Origin: DATLFP01 sp035540955 | GTDB taxonomy: Bacteria; Actinomycetota; Acidimicrobiia; Acidimicrobiales; CADCSY01 | Assembly: GCA_035540955.1 (NCBI GenBank) | Contig: DATLFP010000030.1 | Span: forward strand, 1-64,000 | Direction of reading: 5' to 3' | Length of the DNA: 64,000 bases | Shown here: positions 9,232-17,615 of the stretch, piece by piece | Layout: each line of letters begins with the position of its first letter | Position numbering within the stretch: position 1 is the first letter of the stretch | Notes under the pieces: generated by a model | Databases searched by the model: none | Told to the model about the DNA's origin: nothing | The model's input: only the letters and a program-made list of their open reading frames with translations | Program-made: the position numbers and the translations under genes

Positions 9232-9843
9232 GTGCCTTCGACCGTGGCGAGTCTGTTCGCGGCCGCTGGACTGACCCACGCTGGCGTCATGCGGTGGGGC
9301 ACGCCACCGAAACTGGACCAGCCGGGTGCCTACGTCGTCGCCCGTACTGAGTCGCTCGACGACCTCGTGTCCGAGTGGCACGCGGAGCTTTCATCCGCGG
9401 CCCTCGCTGAACTGCTCGACACGCGGCCGGAGCTGCGGCTGGACGGTCGGCGTCCTTCGACCGCCGACCTGGGGGACCGGCTGCAGCACTTCTGGCTTCC
9501 CGACGAGCCCGTGCTGTACATCGGGCTCGCCTCGACATCCGTCCGTACCCGCGTCACCGCGTACTACCGCACCCGGCTCGGAGCGAGGAAGCCCCACGCC
9601 GGCGGCTGGTTCCTGAAGACGCTCAGCGACCTCGATGACCTCTGGGTGCACGTAGCCCCCGCAGCCGATCCCGCAGGTGCCGAGGACGCGATGCTGCGCT
9701 CGTTCTGCTCTGGGGTCTCGGACGCGTCCGGTGCTCGACTCCGGGACCCTGATCGGCCGTTCCCGTTCGCCAACCTCGAGTGGCCGCCCGGCGTGCGGAA
9801 GCGGCACGGGATCACCGGAGCCAAGGAACCTCAGCCTCTATGA
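9232..9843 (+). CDS. GIY-YIG-like nuclease fold protein
   Basis: The product is 203 residues if it starts at GTG 9232. Residues about 85-140 contain VLYIGLASTSVRTRVTAYY followed by GARKPHAGGWFLKTL. This matches the GIY-YIG core layout: a YIG strand, then an Arg-containing helix, then a second strand with His-Gly-Gly. The canonical first tripeptide is reduced to VLY. The rest is not recognised. It follows the small 8793 gene by 16 bp and converges on the Argonaute gene. The frame is open further upstream, but that part overlaps the previous gene and is unlikely to be coding. Nuclease activity is inferred from fold resemblance only; the catalytic Glu is a candidate at AEDAM near residue 155. 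Confidence 0.6.
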   Translation: MPSTVASLFAAAGLTHAGVMRWGTPPKLDQPGAYVVARTESLDDLVSEWHAELSSAALAELLDTRPELRLDGRRPSTADLGDRLQHFWLPDEPVLYIGLASTSVRTRVTAYYRTRLGARKPHAGGWFLKTLSDLDDLWVHVAPAADPAGAEDAMLRSFCSGVSDASGARLRDPDRPFPFANLEWPPGVRKRHGITGAKEPQPL

Positions 9844-9900
9844 GCGATGCGGGGGTGGACGACCTCGCGACGAGCCGCGCGACACGAGCGGGGTCGCGGC

Positions 9901-11358
9901 TCAGATGTAGTAGCTGAACCTCGTCTGCGGCTCCTCGTCCTCGTCGACCTCAGCCATGATGGTTCCGACCTTCTGTGCGAACGCCAAGGTCACCGGGAAC
10001 TGCATGTGATCGGCGGCCGAGTTCCAGTTCAGCTTGGTGAGCGCCATGACGTCCTGTGCTGCTCGTTCGATGTCGACGTCGTCGTCCGCGACCAGATCGA
10101 GCGGAACTGGGATGTGCGAACCCTTGTAGGTGCGACGGTTGGCTTGGTAGCCGGTGGTGAGGAGAAAGGCGCGATCGCCGATCGTCGTGAGCGAGCCTCG
10201 CGGAGGCGGGTAGTCGCCTTGACGGAGCAACCGGAAGTCGCTTGTACGTAGCGCCACGAACTCGACCTCGGGAACGTTGTCCAGGGCACGAAGTGCGCCT
10301 CGACGTTCGCCGTCGGTGAACGCAGTCGTCTTGTGCACCACCACGCGCCGAGGGTCGCGCGCCGTGCGGAGGCGGTAGTGCTCCAGCACATTGAGGACGA
10401 GCCGAGCGGTCTCGTCCTCGGAGAGCCGCAAGCGCAAGTCGTCAGGTGTCTTCTCGGCCTCGCCGCCGCGAAGGGCGAATCCCTCCGATCCCGGATAGAA
10501 GGCTTGAGCGAGTCCGGCGTTGACGGAGTGGCCGCCGCGATGCCACCGGTGGTGGAACGAGATGCCGATGTAGAGCGTGTCGAGCGCGGGCGTCGCCACT
10601 CGCCACGGGGCTCCACCTGCCTTGTAGAAGAGCGCGACACCGAGGTTCCACGCACGACTCGCGGGGTCGTCGTGGCGTCCGGGGATTGGTCCAAAGAGGT
10701 TTGGTGTGACGATCTGGATCGGCGCCGCAATCCGCATTGCCGACGCCTTCAGCGCGCGACGGAAGTCTCGTTCGAGCAGCGCCTCTGGTCCGGTCAGCGC
10801 TTCGATCGTCGCCGGCTGCTCGTCGAAGAGGCTCAGCTGCGCGGTGGGCTTCACGGGTGCGTCCGCGAAGCGAACGCGACGGCAGTGCTTCAGGACTTCG
10901 CCTGGGATTGCGCACAAGATGAGGTCCGGAGGAGGATCGCTGTGAACGCGCAGCTGTTCGAGCCCCGCCGTCCAGATTGCGAGCAGCTCGCGGAACGCCT
11001 TCGGCGGATCAAGGTCCAGAGCTTCGGCGAGCTGATGGTCGGGGATGATGTACGTCCAGCTGTCATCGACGAGCAGCTGGCTATGGAAGGTCGACGCGAA
11101 GCCGGGGAACGGCGGTCGCTGCAGCTGCATGTCCCCAAGCGTGGGGATGCTGTCTTGCATCATGGCCAGGAAGCCGCGGGCCTTCGATACGGGGCTCGCC
11201 GGTCCCACGAGGCCCACGCGCACCTGCTGCGGGTGTCTGGCGCCGAGGCTGAGGCTGTACGGCCCGAAGGCCGTGAGCCCCTCCTTGACGCGGCTGTCAG
11301 TTCCGGTGCCGAACTCCAGCGTCGGCTCTTCGAGCTGCCGTACCACGACGCGGGTCAC
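9901..11358 (-). CDS. Short prokaryotic Argonaute (MID-PIWI)
   Basis: The 485-residue protein has a MID domain at about 40-200 and a PIWI domain at about 220-485, with no N or PAZ domains, as in short pAgos. Family signatures are VVVHKTTAF, a GSHIPVPLDLV strand, TKLNWNSA and the extreme C-terminal YYI that contacts the guide 5' end. The first PIWI strand reads LYIGISFHH, so the usual catalytic Asp is absent and the protein is expected to bind guide and target without slicing. It starts with GTG 11358, overlapping the upstream SIR2-APAZ stop as GTGA. In known short-pAgo systems the Ago and APAZ partner form a complex in which target recognition switches on the partner's effector domain. Confidence 0.93.
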   Translation of the reverse strand: MTRVVVRQLEEPTLEFGTGTDSRVKEGLTAFGPYSLSLGARHPQQVRVGLVGPASPVSKARGFLAMMQDSIPTLGDMQLQRPPFPGFASTFHSQLLVDDSWTYIIPDHQLAEALDLDPPKAFRELLAIWTAGLEQLRVHSDPPPDLILCAIPGEVLKHCRRVRFADAPVKPTAQLSLFDEQPATIEALTGPEALLERDFRRALKASAMRIAAPIQIVTPNLFGPIPGRHDDPASRAWNLGVALFYKAGGAPWRVATPALDTLYIGISFHHRWHRGGHSVNAGLAQAFYPGSEGFALRGGEAEKTPDDLRLRLSEDETARLVLNVLEHYRLRTARDPRRVVVHKTTAFTDGERRGALRALDNVPEVEFVALRTSDFRLLRQGDYPPPRGSLTTIGDRAFLLTTGYQANRRTYKGSHIPVPLDLVADDDVDIERAAQDVMALTKLNWNSAADHMQFPVTLAFAQKVGTIMAEVDEDEEPQTRFSYYI

Positions 11359-13892
11359 GGTTCCTCCACGTCATCGAAGTCGTCGAACTCATCGTCATCG
11401 AGGTCGTCAACTTCGTCGTCGATGTGCTCCAGATCCTCCGGGTCGGGCTCGTCATTTGCACCAGATCCTTGGGTTGGCAGCATCCCTGCTTCGTCGCGGC
11501 GGAGCGGGGTTCGTTCGAGGTAGACGGCATCGGAGCCGTCATCGAGGACCGCCGAGTCCGCATCGCCGCAGATCGCCCATGCCCAGAAGAACACGTGGTT
11601 GAGAACGGACTGGTTGCGCTCGTTGCCCATCTTTCGTGTCGAAAGCTGCGTTGTGCGTCGGCGCGTCTCGAGCTTCCCGCGCCCGTCGGTCGTGAAGACC
11701 CATGTCGGGTCGACGGTTAGGAGCCACTCGTCCTCGACATGGATGAACGACCACGCCATCGCCTGGTGCTCGTAGTAGGGGCGTCGGCTCTCCGCGGCCT
11801 TCATTCGTGAGACCGTGCGCGTCGCGACGCGCATCCGTGCCTGGTACTCGACTTCGCGGTCACTGCCGTCGTCGTTGATGTGGAACCAGATCCGACCCTT
11901 CCTGTGGTGGACCTCCGTGCCGTCGGCCTGCATGTGCCGCTCGAACATCCGGTTCAGCAGCTCGATGACGTGAGCCTCGCCATCAGGCGACGAGCAGACC
12001 TCCTCGACGGCGTGAAGCTCGGGAGCCTCGACGTGGGATCGAAGCGGATTAGTCGCCTGCGAGAGGTCCGAGAACGTGTAGAGGTTGCGGCCGTCCAGCA
12101 CGAAGCGGGGCACAGCCTCACCTGGATGGGAGTCGAAGACATCTCGAGGCTTGCGCGCCCTCGTCGGGCCTACCCAGATCTCCTCGGGCACCTTGACCCG
12201 GAGAGCGTTCACGTAGAAGACCTCGTACGAGCCCTCGGGGACGACGATTGATGCTCCCGGACGGCTGTCGGCTCGGCTCGTGACTACTGCTTCGAACTGG
12301 CGGTTCGCTGTGCCGACGTCGAAGGTCGCGACGCCTCCTCCGTCGCGTGCCCAGCGACGGACGTCGACCAAGCCGCTCCCGTACTTGTCCATCAAGCCGG
12401 TGGCGTAGAACACCTCTGCGAGGCTCGGATTGCGGTAGTGACGCACGGCTCGCTCACCGAGGTCGTCGATGTCTTCCGGATCGACGAGGCCACCTGGGTT
12501 GATGATGCGGAGACGCTGTTCGTCGATCGAGACGTCGATCGGCTCATCGGCCTCGTGGTCGCGATGCACCAGGGCGTTGACCAGTAGCTCCTTCACCGCC
12601 AGTGGCGGATACGGGCGCACCTCGAACGACTGGGGGCCCTTGACCCGGTACGGCTCGTTCGCCGCCGCGATCAGCTCGGTCAGCTCGTCATAGAGCTCGA
12701 ACAGGTTGCCGGTTACCGAACGGACGCGGCCGCCGCTCTCGATCGTCGCGGCGACTGGCCTGTCGTTCCCGAACAACAGGCGACCGGCGTTCGTCAACGT
12801 TTCGCCCAGGCTTGTTGGCGTCAGCAGGTTCATGAGCCGCAACCGGTCGCGGGCTGCGTCGGCGTCTCGGGAAGGGTTTGAAAGAGCGAGTCGTTCGAGG
12901 GCAGCATCACCGAGCACTCGAGTCACGAGCTCGCTGTCGAACCCGTCGGCGTCTGCGGACCTTGCATCGAACGGCAACCAGTCGGCTGGCCGGGTCGATG
13001 GGTCGCGCATCACGCCCTCGTCGAGCTCAGCCATGATCTCGTCGAACCCCTCGATCTCGACGAGCGCGAAGTTCCCGCCGCACCTCTCCGCGAGCTGAAG
13101 GACATGCGGGTGGAGATCGCCGTCGCGCGGTCTCGTGCACCAGTAGACGCCGTGTGGCAGAGCGACGGCTCCCGTCGAAGCGGCGGCGAGCAGGAGGTCG
13201 CGGTACACCGACGGCTCGGCCCCTCTGTAGCCGATCACGATCAATGGATGATCCGCGATCAGCGGGATGATCCGGCTCGCATACGTGGGGTCGAGCTGTG
13301 CGACCTCCTCCGTGAGGTTGAGGTCCGCGTAGTGCTCGATGACTCCGTGCACGTGGATCACCTGGCTGACCGCCGGATCGGTCGAGATGAGGTCGACTTG
13401 CGCGGGTGACTGGATCTGGATGATCGATGAGGCCGATGGGTCGCGCCGGCAACTGTCGTAGATGAGCGTCTCGAAGTTCGGCGTAAGGATCGTATGGATG
13501 CGCCGCTTGCCGACCAGCGACGCGAGCGCTCGGTAGCCGCTGCTAGCCAGATCAGGGCTGACGATCACCTGCTCCTGCAGGAACTGTCGACGTCGTTCGC
13601 GCGGCTCGAGGAGTTCCTTGATGTGCCGTGCGTAGAGCTCCTGCAGCTCGAGGGTCGGATCGAACCACTCGTGCGCGCTGACCCACGGGTACCAGTCGCT
13701 GCGCATCAACGCGGGGTCGTCCAGATCGCGCCCGTGCTTCCGGCAGTACGCGTAACGACCGATCAGCTCGATGAGCTGCCATACGAGGGGCACGCCCGAC
13801 GTGGCGGATGCGCCCGCACCCAGAAGCAGCACGGGACGCGGTCGGCCATCGCGGACCACAGACCGGAGATCGGCGATGTCGGTCTTCCTCAT
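11355..13892 (-). CDS. SIR2 / RecG-C (GHKL-like) / APAZ effector partner of short pAgo
   Basis: The protein has 845 residues from ATG 13892 (preceded by GAGG); the frame could also start at GTG 13949. The SIR2 domain shows LLLGAGASATSGVPL (about 22-36), TPNFETLI, the catalytic-type HVHG (about 180) and VIGYRG. A middle region resembles the RecG C-terminal/HATPase_c_4 fold (KELLVNALVHRDH near 435; LMDKYGSGLVDVRRW near 500). The last structured part (about 555-800) is APAZ, ending in EWLLTVDPTWVFTTDG and NQSVLNHVFFWAW. The tail of about 30 residues is almost all Asp and Glu. Known SIR2-APAZ/short-pAgo pairs deplete NAD when an invader is sensed; that role is transferred by homology. The extra middle domain makes it longer than the common partner. 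Confidence 0.9.
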   Translation of the reverse strand: MRKTDIADLRSVVRDGRPRPVLLLGAGASATSGVPLVWQLIELIGRYAYCRKHGRDLDDPALMRSDWYPWVSAHEWFDPTLELQELYARHIKELLEPRERRRQFLQEQVIVSPDLASSGYRALASLVGKRRIHTILTPNFETLIYDSCRRDPSASSIIQIQSPAQVDLISTDPAVSQVIHVHGVIEHYADLNLTEEVAQLDPTYASRIIPLIADHPLIVIGYRGAEPSVYRDLLLAAASTGAVALPHGVYWCTRPRDGDLHPHVLQLAERCGGNFALVEIEGFDEIMAELDEGVMRDPSTRPADWLPFDARSADADGFDSELVTRVLGDAALERLALSNPSRDADAARDRLRLMNLLTPTSLGETLTNAGRLLFGNDRPVAATIESGGRVRSVTGNLFELYDELTELIAAANEPYRVKGPQSFEVRPYPPLAVKELLVNALVHRDHEADEPIDVSIDEQRLRIINPGGLVDPEDIDDLGERAVRHYRNPSLAEVFYATGLMDKYGSGLVDVRRWARDGGGVATFDVGTANRQFEAVVTSRADSRPGASIVVPEGSYEVFYVNALRVKVPEEIWVGPTRARKPRDVFDSHPGEAVPRFVLDGRNLYTFSDLSQATNPLRSHVEAPELHAVEEVCSSPDGEAHVIELLNRMFERHMQADGTEVHHRKGRIWFHINDDGSDREVEYQARMRVATRTVSRMKAAESRRPYYEHQAMAWSFIHVEDEWLLTVDPTWVFTTDGRGKLETRRRTTQLSTRKMGNERNQSVLNHVFFWAWAICGDADSAVLDDGSDAVYLERTPLRRDEAGMLPTQGSGANDEPDPEDLEHIDDEVDDLDDDEFDDFDDVEEP

Positions 13893-13966
13893 CGGTACCG
13901 CCTCGTACGTGTGTTCGAACAGTAGTCCTTCGTCGGCATCGCGAACCACGGCGCTGTAGTTACACG

Positions 13967-13986
13967 GCTGTCAGAAGGGTGACAGC
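13967..13986. promoter_or_regulatory. Inverted repeat upstream of the pAgo operon
   Basis: GCTGTCA (13967-13973) and TGACAGC (13980-13986) form a 7-bp dyad with a 6-bp spacer in the gap between the SIR2-APAZ gene and the divergent coupling-protein gene. It lies about 75 bp before the preferred start of the effector gene, where an operator would be expected. Confidence 0.35.
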
Positions 13987-14007
13987 GTCGGCCTGTGCAT
14001 CGCTAGG

Positions 14008-14027
14008 GGAACAACCCGGGTTCTTCC
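14008..14027. promoter_or_regulatory. 20-bp near-perfect palindrome in divergent promoter gap
   Basis: GGAACAACCC and GGGTTCTTCC are inverted repeats with one mismatched pair. The site is central in the 235-bp gap between the divergent pAgo operon and the coupling-protein gene, and is a candidate operator for either side. Confidence 0.35.
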
Positions 14028-14049
14028 TGTGGACAACCTGTGGAGCCTG

Positions 14050-14081
14050 AGCCGCCGCCGGTAGCCGCCGCCGGTAGCCGC
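14050..14081. repeat. Tandem 13-bp direct repeat
   Basis: AGCCGCCGCCGGT occurs twice in tandem (14050-14062 and 14063-14075), followed by a partial third copy AGCCGC. It lies 47 bp before the coupling-protein start and may be a slippage product or protein-binding site. Confidence 0.6.
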
Positions 14082-14127
14082 ACGCTGGAATGTCGCCGAA
14101 ACGGCCTCGTGAGGGCTTGCAGGTGGT

Positions 14128-15954
14128 GTGCGAGACCATGACGACCCGATCGCCGTCCTGCTGTTCGGCGTCCTGTGCTTCGTCGCCGCCGTGGCCGGCG
14201 TCGTCTGGGCCGGGGCGGCGTTGGCGACGGTTGTCTCGGGTGGTGGGGGACTCGACGCCGGGGTCGCTGACGCCGCACTAGCGGGGGTCTCGCTTCCAGG
14301 CCACCTGAGCGACCCGGCCGAGGCGTGGCCAGTCCCGGCGTCGGCCCGGATCCCGGGACCGTGGCTCTACTGGCCGTCGACGGCGGTCGCGTTCGTTGCC
14401 GCTGGAGGCGCGACAGCGGCGGTACTGCGGTGGCGGGCAGGTGCGAAGGGCATCGGGCCGATCCGTCTGCAGCGCTTGGGCGTCAAGGGCGCCGCTCGGT
14501 TCGCGACGGCTCGCGACCTGGCGCCGCTGGTCGTCAACGGCCCACAGCCCGGCCGGTTCATCCTCGGCCGCGTCAACGGCAAGCTCGTCGCCACCGAGGA
14601 CCGTCGCGCCTCGCCCGCCACCGGCAGGCGGGCACGCCAGCGTCAGGGTGATCGCGGCGCGGTTGCGCTGATCGGGCCGTCTCGGTCGGGCAAGACGACG
14701 GCGGCGATCGCGGGGATCCTGGAGTGGGACGGCCCCGCAGTCCTCGCATCGGTGAAGACCGACCTGCTCGCGGCGACGGTCAACTGGCGCACGAAGCAGG
14801 GCGAGGTGCGGGTGTTCGACCCGACCGGCTGTACCGGACAGCAGCCGGCGTCGTGGTCGCCGTTGCGCGACGCAACGACGGTGCAGGGCGCACAGCGAGC
14901 CGCGCGCATCCTCGCGGACACCGCGCCAGGCGACCTCGAGGACGACGCGTTCTGGACGTCGCAGTGCGAGATCCTGCTCTTCGCGCTGCTGTTCACCGCG
15001 GCGAACACGCCCGGTAGGTCGATGCGCCACGTCGTCGACTGGGTGCTGACCCAGGACAAGCCCGGCGAGCTCGGCCGCGGCGACCTGGAGCCACTGCTCC
15101 AGGCGCTCATTGCATCGGACGAGCCCGAACTGGTCGCGGGCGCCGAGGAGGCGGGGAAGGCGCTGCTCGCCATCTGGCAGATGGACGAGCGCACGCGCTC
15201 CTCCGTGTACGCGACGGCGCAGAGCGTCGTGTGGCCGTGGGCCGATCCCGGTGTCGCCGCGTCGGCCGACGACAGCGACGTCGATCTCGATTGGCTGTGC
15301 TCGGGCCCCAACACGCTCTACATCTGCGCGCCGATCGACGACCAGAAGCGGCTGCAGCCGGTGTTTGGCGGCCTCCTCGGTGACCTGATCCGGCAGGCGT
15401 TCGCCCACGCCAACGGCACCGGCAAGCCGCTCGATCCTCCGTTGCTGGTCGTGATCGACGAGGCGGGAAACACGCCGTTGCGGTCGCTGCCCGAGTACGC
15501 GTCCACCGTCGCCGGCATCGGGATCCTGCTGGTCACCATCTGGCAGTCGAAGGCCCAGCTCGATGTCGCCTACCAGCGGGCCGCAGACACCATCCTCACC
15601 AACCACCTGACGAAGGTCTTCTACACCTCGGCATCGGACCTGTCCGGCCTCGAGCTCGCCGCTCGGCTCGTCGGCGATGCCTACCTGCCGATGCGCGCCA
15701 CGAACAACGACCTGCGCGGACCGGGCGGCTCGCTGTCGGAGTCGTCGCAGGCCATCCCGCTGGCGCCGGCGGAGGTGATGCGGCAGATGGTGCCGGGCGA
15801 CGCGCTCCTCATACACGGCACGCTGCCCCCGGCGCAGCTCCGCACCCGGCCGTATCACCGCGAGCGTGACTTGGCTCGACGCGTCGGCGACGTCGACCTC
15901 GCCGCTCCTCCGTCGTCGCAGCAGAAGCAGAGCCCTGTGGGCGCGGAGGCATGA
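14128..15954 (+). CDS. Type IV coupling protein (TraG/VirD4/TraD family)
   Basis: The 608-residue protein is the ATPase that brings relaxase-bound DNA to a conjugation channel. Two hydrophobic segments near residues 7-38 and 78-100 anchor it in the membrane. Walker A is GPSRSGKTTAAIAG (about 182) and Walker B is LLVVIDEAGNTPLRS (about 438), followed by the family-typical TIWQSKAQL. A coupling-protein tail continues to residue about 560. The GTG start at 14128 follows GAGGG/AGG sequences. It is first in a plus-strand series of tightly spaced genes. No channel (VirB4/VirB6) genes are seen in the window. Confidence 0.88.
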   Translation: MRDHDDPIAVLLFGVLCFVAAVAGVVWAGAALATVVSGGGGLDAGVADAALAGVSLPGHLSDPAEAWPVPASARIPGPWLYWPSTAVAFVAAGGATAAVLRWRAGAKGIGPIRLQRLGVKGAARFATARDLAPLVVNGPQPGRFILGRVNGKLVATEDRRASPATGRRARQRQGDRGAVALIGPSRSGKTTAAIAGILEWDGPAVLASVKTDLLAATVNWRTKQGEVRVFDPTGCTGQQPASWSPLRDATTVQGAQRAARILADTAPGDLEDDAFWTSQCEILLFALLFTAANTPGRSMRHVVDWVLTQDKPGELGRGDLEPLLQALIASDEPELVAGAEEAGKALLAIWQMDERTRSSVYATAQSVVWPWADPGVAASADDSDVDLDWLCSGPNTLYICAPIDDQKRLQPVFGGLLGDLIRQAFAHANGTGKPLDPPLLVVIDEAGNTPLRSLPEYASTVAGIGILLVTIWQSKAQLDVAYQRAADTILTNHLTKVFYTSASDLSGLELAARLVGDAYLPMRATNNDLRGPGGSLSESSQAIPLAPAEVMRQMVPGDALLIHGTLPPAQLRTRPYHRERDLARRVGDVDLAAPPSSQQKQSPVGAEA

Positions 15955-15955
15955 C

Positions 15956-16285
15956 GTGCTCGCGGCGCGCACGACGCAAGACGGCGTGCACCTGCGGCGC
16001 GCCGACTCCGCCGAGCCCGTCCCTGCCGGCTGGCGGACACACCCGGCCGGGACGCTCGACGGCGTCCGACTCGACTTCCTCTACCGGCCCGACCGTCACG
16101 ACATCTGCCGTGCCATCGGCGCACCGAGCCTCCATCTCGCGGCCGGCCTGCGGCAGGCCGGCTACCAGCGGTCGGCGTGCCTCGACGGCGGGATCGAGCT
16201 GTGGGTGCGGGACCGCCCGGCGTCGGTCCGAGCGCGGCTCGCAGGGTTCACCGTGCTCGACGGCGGGCGGGTGAGGCAGCGGTGA
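15956..16285 (+). CDS. Small hypothetical protein of the mobile element
   Basis: The product has about 109 residues from GTG 15956, one base after the coupling-protein stop. It is Arg- and Ala-rich, includes RLDFLYRPDRHDICRAIGAP, and has no recognised domain. Its stop overlaps the next GTG start (GTGA), so it is part of the same coupled series. The open frame extends upstream inside the coupling-protein gene, but that part is a shadow. Confidence 0.6.
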   Translation: MLAARTTQDGVHLRRADSAEPVPAGWRTHPAGTLDGVRLDFLYRPDRHDICRAIGAPSLHLAAGLRQAGYQRSACLDGGIELWVRDRPASVRARLAGFTVLDGGRVRQR

Positions 16286-16758
16286 CACCCGAGGAAGCCG
16301 TGGTCGTCGCTTGCGAACGATGCGTCACCGCCGCATCGCTGCTCGCCGCCACGCAGCTCCCGGTCGATGCCGACGACCGCGCCGTCGGTCGCACGCTGGC
16401 AGCGGGGGTGGTGTGCGGTTGGGCAGACGAGACATCGGTGGGCTCGGCCGACGCCACAGGGATCAACGTGCGCGAGCGCGGCGAGACGGCGGCCGTTCGC
16501 GTGCGCTGGACCGAGGTCGCGGCCTCGATCCGCCCCGGGCTGCGCGAGCCCGGCGTCGCCGAACGGCTGGCCGAGGCGTACGGGCGGTACGCGGCCGCGG
16601 CAACGGCGACCTCGGTCGCGGCGCGCCTCGAGGCGAAGGCGGCGTCGGCGGAGCTGGCCCAGCTCCGGCGTCACGTGCTCGCTCGCGGCCGCGAAGGCGT
16701 GCCGTTCCAGCAGTCGCTGTTCCCGCCAACACCGACACGCGGAAGGAGCCTCGCGTGA
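16282..16758 (+). CDS. Small helical hypothetical protein
   Basis: The 158-residue product starts at GTG 16282, overlapping the previous stop. The N-terminal half contains a Cys pair (VVACERC) and the second half is a long Ala/Arg/Glu helix (about 95-140), possibly coiled coil, ending in a FQQSLFPP tail. I do not recognise the family. It is coupled by GTGA to the next gene. Confidence 0.6.
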   Translation: MTPEEAVVVACERCVTAASLLAATQLPVDADDRAVGRTLAAGVVCGWADETSVGSADATGINVRERGETAAVRVRWTEVAASIRPGLREPGVAERLAEAYGRYAAAATATSVAARLEAKAASAELAQLRRHVLARGREGVPFQQSLFPPTPTRGRSLA

Positions 16759-17597
16759 CGCAGGACGACGCAGCGCCGGTCGGTCGCTACGTCGGCCGCG
16801 GGGACGCCGGGGACCGCAACGTGCTCTGGTGGGTGCCACCCGGCGGTGCGCCCCGGGAGCAGCTGCCGAGCGTGCGTCGACGCAGCATCGACGGTCCCAA
16901 CTGGGGCTACGAGGGCAACGGCCCGACCGATGCTGCCGAGGCGATCCTCCTGCACGCGACCGGCGACCCGGTAGCCGCCGAGCGTCACGCCCGGACGTTC
17001 GCCGCCGACGTGCTCGCCCACCAGGCGATCGACCGCTATCTCGATCTCTCGGCAACGACGGTCGAGGGGTGGGTTCTCGAGCGGGGCATCACGCTCGCGC
17101 CGGGGTGGAGCGCGCACGGGCCGCAACCCGTCGTCCGGCACTGGCGAGAGGTCGACGGGACCGAGCGGTATGCCGTCGCCCTCGACGGCTGGGATCTGCT
17201 GCGCATCGACCTCCCCGACGAGTCACCGGCGGCGGTCGTCGGGGTCGCCGACCTGAAGTCGCGCCGCGAGTTGCGCTGGTCGAAGTCCATCGTCGTGGCG
17301 GAGCCCGGTGACGGACACGAGCCCGGTGCCGTCGGTGCACGGGTCACTTCCGAGCGGCTGCCGTTCGGCGGCTGGGCGATCCAGGTCGACGGCTTCGACG
17401 CCGCCATCGTCGAGCGCGACAGCGCGGCGGGGACCGACGCACGCGTCGCGATCTACGACCGCACCCCGGACTCGGGCTTCCTCGTGTTCGACGACGTGGT
17501 CCGCTACCGCCAGCTCGCCACCGAGCCGGTCGCCATCGGCGAGCTGCTCCGCCGGTTCAGCGGCACCGCCGGCCGGGATCGAGTCCTCGGCCGGTGA
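16755..17597 (+). CDS. DUF6166-like protein
   Basis: The 280-residue product starts at GTG 16755 (GTGA overlap with the upstream stop). Residues about 13-95 match the DUF6166 pattern: YVGRG, a variable loop, then NWGYEGNGPTDAAEAILLHA and a helical stretch ending in a short Val/Leu helix. The remaining 180 residues form a separate beta-rich region that I do not recognise. DUF6166 proteins are frequent on plasmids and integrative elements; no biochemical role is known to me. Confidence 0.65.
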   Translation: MTQDDAAPVGRYVGRGDAGDRNVLWWVPPGGAPREQLPSVRRRSIDGPNWGYEGNGPTDAAEAILLHATGDPVAAERHARTFAADVLAHQAIDRYLDLSATTVEGWVLERGITLAPGWSAHGPQPVVRHWREVDGTERYAVALDGWDLLRIDLPDESPAAVVGVADLKSRRELRWSKSIVVAEPGDGHEPGAVGARVTSERLPFGGWAIQVDGFDAAIVERDSAAGTDARVAIYDRTPDSGFLVFDDVVRYRQLATEPVAIGELLRRFSGTAGRDRVLGR

Positions 17598-17615
17598 CGG
17601 CAGGCGAGGTAGCGT

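Noticed and set aside
9844..9900. Loose CGCGAC/GTCGCG pairing between convergent genes as a terminator
   Set aside because: The arms are short, the loop is over 20 bases and there is no T-tract.
14028..14036. DnaA-box-like TGTGGACAA
   Set aside because: It is a single copy with one mismatch to the consensus and no AT-rich unwinding region or replication gene nearby.
14278..15972. Open frame of 564 codons on the minus strand opposite the coupling protein
   Set aside because: It lies wholly antisense to a gene with clear Walker motifs and shows shadow composition.
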